Positions 59,049 through 64,000 of a stretch of 64,000 bases of DNA are shown here, one piece after another; positions within the stretch are counted from its first letter, which is position 1, and each line of letters begins with the position of its first letter. This DNA is from Eretmocerus hayati (Eukaryota; Arthropoda; Insecta; Hymenoptera; Aphelinidae). A program made the translations under genes and the position numbers. The DNA is taken from positions 64,324,186 to 64,388,185 of the forward strand of contig CM056743.1 in the NCBI GenBank assembly GCA_029851415.1, read 5' to 3'. The notes beneath the pieces were generated by a model. That model had not been told where the DNA came from and did not search any database. It saw nothing but the letters and a program-made list of their open reading frames with translations.

Positions 59049-59564
59049 TTGTCCCTTACAGGTTCGCACTCACAAAATGAGAACGTTAAGGATGCACAAA
59101 ATTTACCTTACCCAGTGGAGAGTGCTCCGAATATGCCAACGCCATTCTCCACAGTACGGCGTTCAATTCATTCAGATTATATGCATCTCCCATTACCACA
59201 GGCTTTCAACCCATATTCAACGATCCCACACAACATCGACGGTGAGTGTGGAACTTTTCATACCGATCATCTACGGCACAGAGAGGCCATAGTGCTTTTA
59301 GGTACGAAAATAGCACTTGTATCTAGCTGTTTGCAACTATTAACTCACAGCGATTGTCCAATGGCAATTACCATCATGAACCCTAACTTCATCGCTTGCG
59401 TTGGAGTGTTCGTGCGCATACTGGATTTCCCGACAGTCAGTTCCCCCTTTCAAAACTCGGAAATACCTTCAGATATCAAAAGCCCCGAAACACTCCTAAA
59501 AACGAGGGTGAATTTTCTCCCCATTTTTGAATTCTCTACCGATTTTCTCCCGATCGTCTTATAA
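59049..59564 (+). CDS. Unrecognised 171-codon ORF
   Basis: The longest open frame in a stretch without mobile-element homology. Rich in proline, serine and histidine early on, with a hydrophobic middle (residues about 85-130: LLGTKIALVSSCLQLL and ITIMNPNFIACVGVFVRIL). No signal peptide, zinc finger or catalytic motif. No matching ORF elsewhere in the window. Chance ORF or an exon fragment are both possible, and I give no function. Confidence 0.2.
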   Translation: MSLTGSHSQNENVKDAQNLPYPVESAPNMPTPFSTVRRSIHSDYMHLPLPQAFNPYSTIPHNIDGECGTFHTDHLRHREAIVLLGTKIALVSSCLQLLTHSDCPMAITIMNPNFIACVGVFVRILDFPTVSSPFQNSEIPSDIKSPETLLKTRVNFLPIFEFSTDFLPIVL

Positions 59565-59694
59565 TTTCGGCCGAGTGGTCGGTACAACGTCTGTATGAAT
59601 CGATCTTCATGAATAAAAAACCACAACGAGAGCAGTATCACACTTCGTTGGAAATCCTCCTTCCTTCGGTGAGCTATAACGGAGGAGAGTAGGT

Positions 59695-60879
59695 ATAGAC
59701 AGGAAGAAGATCGCTCTGCTCCTACTATTCGATTTTAGAGAAGCTTTTGACACAATCTCACCATCCAAGCTGTTGAGGAAGCTACGACATCTTGGCTTCT
59801 CAAGATCGGCGCTCCTGTGGTTAGAATCATATTCACAGGGTCGCACCGAACAAATCACTCCCAAAGGAGGCAAATCTGATTGGCTCGAAACCATTCTGGG
59901 TATTCCGCAGGGGTCCGTCCTTGGGCCTCTCCTCTCCAACTTGTATGTGAATGACCTGGCTGGCTTGCTAGGCGGAAAGTCGGTACATCATCTATTTCAT
60001 GCGGATGATCTCCAAATCGAGAAAAATAAGATCAGGGGAGGTATTGCTCGGCTGGGCGAAATAGGACGACTAGTTGCCGAGTGGGCCAGAAGTTTGGGCC
60101 TGTGTCTCAACGCTGGCAAGACCAAAGCAATCTACTTCAGTTCAGAGAGAGATATCAAAGATCTGAAGAGAATGGACTTGCCAGGGGTTGAGATACAGGA
60201 AGGAAAGTTCATCCCGTTCAGTGATATGATCGTGAGTCTTGGTGTTACACTTGAGAGTGAATTGACATGGAAACCGCACATTGACCAAGTAACTAAGAAA
60301 GTCAACAGAGCCCTATACGGTCTGCGGTTTTTTAGGGCATGTATCACCAGACCTCTCCGAATTCGCCTAGTCGAGTCATTGGTTCAACCGCACCTAGATT
60401 ATTGTGCGGTCGTGTACCTCGACGCCACGGACGAACGGCGGCAACGGATACAGAGACTAAGCAATCCATGTGTGAGATATACCTTTGATCTTAGGAGAGA
60501 CGAGCACATCACCCCGTTTAGGGAGCGCTTGGGTTGGTTACGTACTGATTCGCGGAGAATGTACTTTGCAGCTCTCTTGACGCATAAGATCATGCACTCA
60601 GGAGAACCTGGTTACCCAGCTGCGATGTTTACCAGGTACCAATCCGAACGCCCCGCACGGAGTGATCTAGAAGAGCGGGTACTCAAAGTTCCCAACATGA
60701 GACTTGAATATGAAGGAAGATTTTTCCAGGTCCAATGTGCTCATTTGTGGGACTTCCTCCCTCCGGGCTTTCGGCAGCTTGGGAAGATATCATTATTCAA
60801 AGAGTCCTTAGAAGACTTCCTGTTAACACGATCTTCCCAGAGGATTGATGTGGAGAAAAAACACTATCTCACTCTGTAA
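59695..60879 (+). pseudogene. LINE-C ORF2: reverse transcriptase, 5'-truncated
   Basis: Coding similarity starts around 59695 (RVGIDRKKIALLLLFDFREAF), and an open frame runs 59773-60879 (368 codons) to a stop. Motifs: LGIPQGSVLGPLLSNLYVNDL, then HADDLQI where LINE-B has YADDLQI, so the catalytic tyrosine is replaced by histidine and a few following residues are lost. WKPHIDQVTKKVNRALYGLR and RLGWLRTDSRRMYFAALL follow LINE-B closely. Lacks ORF1, endonuclease and the N-terminal reverse transcriptase. Same CR1/Jockey-type family as LINE-B, more diverged. Confidence 0.9.
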
Positions 60880-61292
60880 ACTGTGATAGGCATGCGCCCG
60901 TTTCAATTGATGTCTTCTACTTCAGAAGATTTATGCGTGGCTTTCTTGCTACCGAACTGAGATTCCTGTGATATCACTGTGGGCCCATGTCTTCTCTATA
61001 TGTCTTCCCAAATGTGAGAATGTTTCCCTTTCCTCGATCTTTCTTGTCAAGACTGATATATGTATATGAAAACATGACTTTTTCTTCCTTTCCTTCTCCA
61101 CGACTCTCATGCATTTTACGATGCCTCGAGATGACTAGTCACTTTCTGTGATAATTCCAATAGCCTTAAGCAAAATGACAAATTCTTATTAATTGAATGT
61201 ATTTATTTTGTATGAGTAACATATGTTTCATATGCGACTGTATTTTTGTATTTTTGCCCTTGGGAGAATAGAGGTTATCATTCATTCATTCA
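60880..61292 (+). other. LINE-C 3' untranslated region with (CATT)n tail
   Basis: Ends in CATTCATTCATTCATT at about 61276-61292. A pyrimidine-rich tract follows, which is the poly(A) and (GA)n tail, in inverse, of the neighbouring R1-like copy. Confidence 0.75.
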
Positions 61293-61307
61293 TTCATATT
61301 CTCTCTC

Positions 61308-62369
61308 TGTCTCTTTCTTTTTTGTTTTTTTTTCTTTGAAGTGGAATATGAGGAAAAATCTGATGACAGGACATCCCTATTGGATGTCTCACCGGCAGAC
61401 CAGGAGCGCTTCCATTTTGCCCACCCAGTGAACTAGATGAGCATGAATCCAGCGCCCGTGTGCCCTGGGCGCTGAAACCTTCTGCTCTCAGCCCTACAGT
61501 GTTGGCAAGCCATCACTGCAGAACTGGGGGCAGCTAACCACTATCTAACCAACCCACCCCGGAACCGCGTTAGCATTACTTCAGGGTGGAAGGCGTATCG
61601 CGCTCAAGATCGAGTGACTCTCTTTTCTCACGCCTCGCAGGTGTTGTTGCTCCTTCTTCGATCTTTTCCTACCATTCTTCCTTCGATCTTCTCTCTTCTT
61701 TCTTCTCTCTTCTTTCTCCTTTCTCCTTCCTTCTTTCTTCCTCTCCAGTTCATCATATTCCCCCTGGAATAGTTTGGACGTCTTGTGTTTGAATCAGCAG
61801 ACTCACTGTGATTCGCCTGCTTCGAGGCGCCTCACTTCCCTCTCTTTCTCCTCGTTGCGGGTCATCACCAGCTTAATGTATACGGTGACTCTGTCCCATG
61901 TCTCCTGGTTGCGGAGCAAGTACGAGACGAGGTTCCCAGGTGTTAGTTGAGCACCCAACTCGGCGCGCTCTCTTCGGGTGTCGTTGCACGTGAACAGGGC
62001 GTGTTCAGCGTCATCCCAGTTGTCCCCGCATGACTGACATGCTGGGGATGTCCTCTTCTTGAACCGGATCAGGTAGGCACCGAAGCAACCGTGGTCACTC
62101 AGTGCCTGCGTCGTCCAGTAGTCCATCTCTCCGTGGGCACGTTCCGCCCACTTGGCTACATCACGGATCAACCGATGCGTCCATCTATCATTCGCGAATG
62201 GTGAATCCCACTCAGTTTGCCACTGTTCGAGGGTGGTCTCTTTCCCGTTGTCGCGGATGATCTTCTTCATCGTCGGAGTGAGTACTCGTTCGACTCCGAT
62301 CACTTTCTGGCGGTCCCAGATCCTCACTCGCTCCGCGACGAGCACGTGGATGGGCGGAGTACTCACCAA
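61308..62369 (-). mobile_element. R1-like LINE fragment A (5'-truncated, with poly(A))
   Basis: Read on the - strand: ORF2 C-terminal coding from 62369 to a stop at 61803-61805, then a 3' untranslated region, then an A-rich tail (T tract 61308-61337 on the + strand) beside a CT-rich stretch. Its 5' edge at 62369 abuts the (CT)n and T tract of copy B. Its 3' untranslated region differs from copies B and C in the distal part but shares GGAACCGCGTTAGCATTACT (in inverse). Confidence 0.85.
61803..62369 (-). pseudogene. R1-like ORF2 C-terminal region, copy A
   Basis: Encodes the post-polymerase region of R1/Jockey-type ORF2: WQTEWDSPFANDRWTHRLI, HGEMDYWTTQALSDHGCFGA, then a CCHC-type finger CQSCGDNWDDAEHALFTC. 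The tail is LRNQETWDRVTVYIKLVMTR and ends ...LEAGESQ. The frame is open for the whole length. Apparent upstream extension of the ORF through the GA/poly(A) tract (Lys and Arg/Glu run) is an artefact of read-through into the neighbouring copy. A five-residue gap relative to copies B and C (before GAQLTP) is visible. Polymerase and endonuclease are missing. Confidence 0.85.
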
Positions 62370-62405
62370 CTCTCTCTCTCTTTTTTTTTTTTTTTTTTTT
62401 TTTTT
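62370..62405. repeat. (CT)n and T25 junction between copies A and B
   Basis: About five CT units then 25 T; on the - strand this is the poly(A) of copy B followed by (GA)n, leading into copy A. Confidence 0.95.
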
Positions 62406-63149
62406 AAGGTGGTGAGAGGGCAAAATCTGCCTCAGGATCCCTCGGATCCGTCCCCAGACACCGGACTGGTTCAGCTTACGCGGACTACGCATAGCCCACG
62501 CAGGCCATACCAGGCGGGACACGGGTTTGGGTGGGGCCCACCGAGAGGTGGGCCCGGCCGTGTAATATCCCTCTCCCCTCGATGTCCGATACCTAGGGCA
62601 TCGGGCAATCAAGAAGGAGATCCACCTGCATTTACCATCTCATCCCGGAACCGCGTGAGCATTACTTCAGGATGAGCGGCATGTCTCGCGCTCGATTGCG
62701 AGCGTTCCTCTCCTCCATCTTCTCTCTTCGGCCACTTGTCGGCATCTTCTATCTTCACTCTTCATTGTTCCCTCTCTTTCTTCTTTCTTCTCTCTTCTTT
62801 CTTCTTTCTTCCCTCTTCAGTGCATCAGATTCCTCCTGGAATCATTTGGGCCTCTTCTGTTTCAATCGGCAGAGTCACTGTAATTCGCCTGCTTCGAGGC
62901 GCCTTACTTCCCTCTCTTTCTCCTCTTTGTGGGTCATCACCAGCTTGATGTATCCGGTGAGTCTATCCCATGTCTCCTGGTTGCGGAGTAAGTACGGGAC
63001 GAGATTCTCAGGTGTTAGTTGAGCACCCAGCCATTCATCCAGCTCGGCGCGCTCTCTCCGGGTGTCGCTGCACTTGAACAGGGCATGTTCGGCGTCATCC
63101 CATTCGTCCCCGCATGACTGACATGCTGGGGTCGTCCTCTTCTTGAAAA
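62406..63149 (-). mobile_element. R1-like LINE fragment B (5'-truncated, with poly(A))
   Basis: ORF2 coding from 63149 to a stop at 62876-62878 (FKKRTTPACQSCGDEWDDAE to LEAGELQ). The 3' untranslated region includes a CCCACC-GAGA-GGTGGG hairpin on the + strand near 62535-62550. It ends in poly(A) at 62405. More strongly 5'-truncated than copy A. Same orientation as A and C. Confidence 0.85.
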
Positions 63150-63181
<32 letters not shown>

Positions 63182-63197
63182 TTTTTTTTTTTTTTTT
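63150..63197. repeat. (CT)n and T25 junction between copies B and C
   Basis: About eleven CT units (63150-63172) then 25 T (63173-63197). The same arrangement as at 62370-62405. Confidence 0.95.
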
Positions 63198-64000
63198 AAG
63201 GTGGTTGTAGGGCGAATACGCTGCGACGTACGAAGGAGAGGCACCGGTCAGCCTAACACGGCTGGCCAGCACCTCCCCAACAGTCCCGGGCTGGAATCCG
63301 CGTCGATACGGCCATCCGAACCGGATAAACCCTCTCTTCCTTCTCCGTTGGCGCCGGCCATTGGACAAGGGAGAGATCCACCAACTTACCAAGCCGGCCC
63401 CGGCACCGCGTGAGCATTACTTCAGGGCCGGCGGCATCTCGCGCTCAGGATCGAGCGTCTCTCTTCTCACGACTCGCAGGTGTTGTTTCCCTTCCTTCGA
63501 TCTTCTTCCATCTCTTCATTCTTCATTCTTCTTTCTTCTTTCTTCGATCTTCTCTCTTCTTCCTTCCCTCTTCAGTCCATCATGTTCCTCCTGGAACCAT
63601 TTGGACCTCTTCTGTTTGAATCGGCAGGTTTACTGTAATTCACCGGCATCGAGGCGCCTCCCCCTCCTCTCTTTCTCCTCCTTACGGGTCATCACCAGCT
63701 TGATGTATCCGGTAACTCTATCCCATGTCTCCTGGTTGCGAAGTAAGTACGGGACGAGGTTTTCAGGTGTCAGTTGAGCACCCAGCCATCCATCCAACTC
63801 GTCGCGCTCTCTTTGTGTGTCGTTGCACGTGAACAGGGCGTGTTCAGCGTCATCCCAGTTGTCCCCGCATGACTGGCATGCTGGGGATGTCCTCTTCTTG
63901 AACCGGGTCAGATAGGCACCGAAGCAACCGTGGTCACTCAGTGCTTACGTCGTCCAGTAATCTATCTCTCCGTGGGTGCGTTCCGTCCATTTGGCTACGT
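63198..64000 (-). mobile_element. R1-like LINE fragment C (runs off the window)
   Basis: 3' untranslated region 63198-63629; ORF2 C-terminal coding from the window edge to a stop at 63630-63632. The same domain as copy A: ALSDHGCFGAYLTRFKKRTS, CQSCGDNWDDAEHALFTC, LGAQLTPENLVPYLL. One in-frame stop replaces a glutamine just before ALSDHGC. The 5' extent is unknown. Confidence 0.85.

Noticed and set aside
62217..62612. A single 269-codon ORF spanning 61803-62612 with a Lys/Arg run
   Set aside because: It crosses the poly(A)/(GA)n junction between two LINE copies; only 61803-62369 is LINE coding sequence.
61586..63777. Ser/Phe/Leu-rich ORFs on the + strand
   Set aside because: Frames through the pyrimidine-rich 3' untranslated regions of the R1-like copies, antisense to the real coding strand.

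Overview
The window is repeat-dense eukaryotic nuclear DNA, most likely from an arthropod. I infer this from the mixture of elements: BEL/Pao, Jockey/CR1-type LINEs, R1-clade LINEs, Tigger/pogo and Tc1-type DNA transposons. Species cannot be told from the sequence. I find no convincing host gene, tRNA, rRNA or CRISPR array. Nearly everything recognisable is transposon-derived, and inverted (foldback) structures recur throughout.

Layout. 905-4627 is a foldback element whose arms are inverted arrays of a 156-bp tandem repeat; part of it (2025-3185) is copied in inverse at 4928-6088. From 6090 to 17516 lies a giant palindrome: two arms of about 5.68 kb (6090-11772, 11834-17516) around a 61-bp spacer, almost identical. 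Each arm holds a Tigger element, a 436-bp TA-flanked MITE and the 5' part of a LINE ORF1 (LINE-1). LINE-1 continues rightward on the + strand from 16578 to about 30835 but is split by a 3.0-kb inverted-repeat element (17126-20136), an 815-bp MITE (22991-23805) and a BEL/Pao retrotransposon (24365-30812) with almost identical LTRs, a 5-bp target duplication and a large pol deletion.

30.8-41.2 kb contains a retroposon with a 17-bp target duplication (31206-31635), a 148-bp degenerate tandem repeat, and the gag, primer-binding site and LTR of a decayed LTR retrotransposon on the - strand, itself interrupted by a third Tigger copy (36595-38709). 41.3-47.7 kb is a decayed Jockey/I-type LINE (LINE-2), split by a pogo-like element (44711-46541) whose removal restores the reverse transcriptase frame. 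48.4-53.4 kb holds another inverted-repeat family interrupted by a 5'-truncated LINE (LINE-B), plus a 1-kb palindrome with 100-bp internal repeats. 53.4-59.6 kb is mostly unassignable, with a Tc1-type foldback MITE (56686-57607) and a twice-occurring hairpin-bearing repeat. A LINE-B relative (LINE-C, 59.69-61.29 kb) is followed by three head-to-tail R1-like LINE fragments on the - strand, each ending in poly(A) against a (GA)n tract.

The elements do not form a pathway; the biology is nested insertion and repeated inverted duplication. The items most worth checking are the giant palindrome (real locus or assembly artefact), the foldback element built from 156-bp repeats, the possible (GA)n-targeting R1-like LINE, and a possible 83-nt intron in the Tigger transposase. 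All alignments were made by eye.
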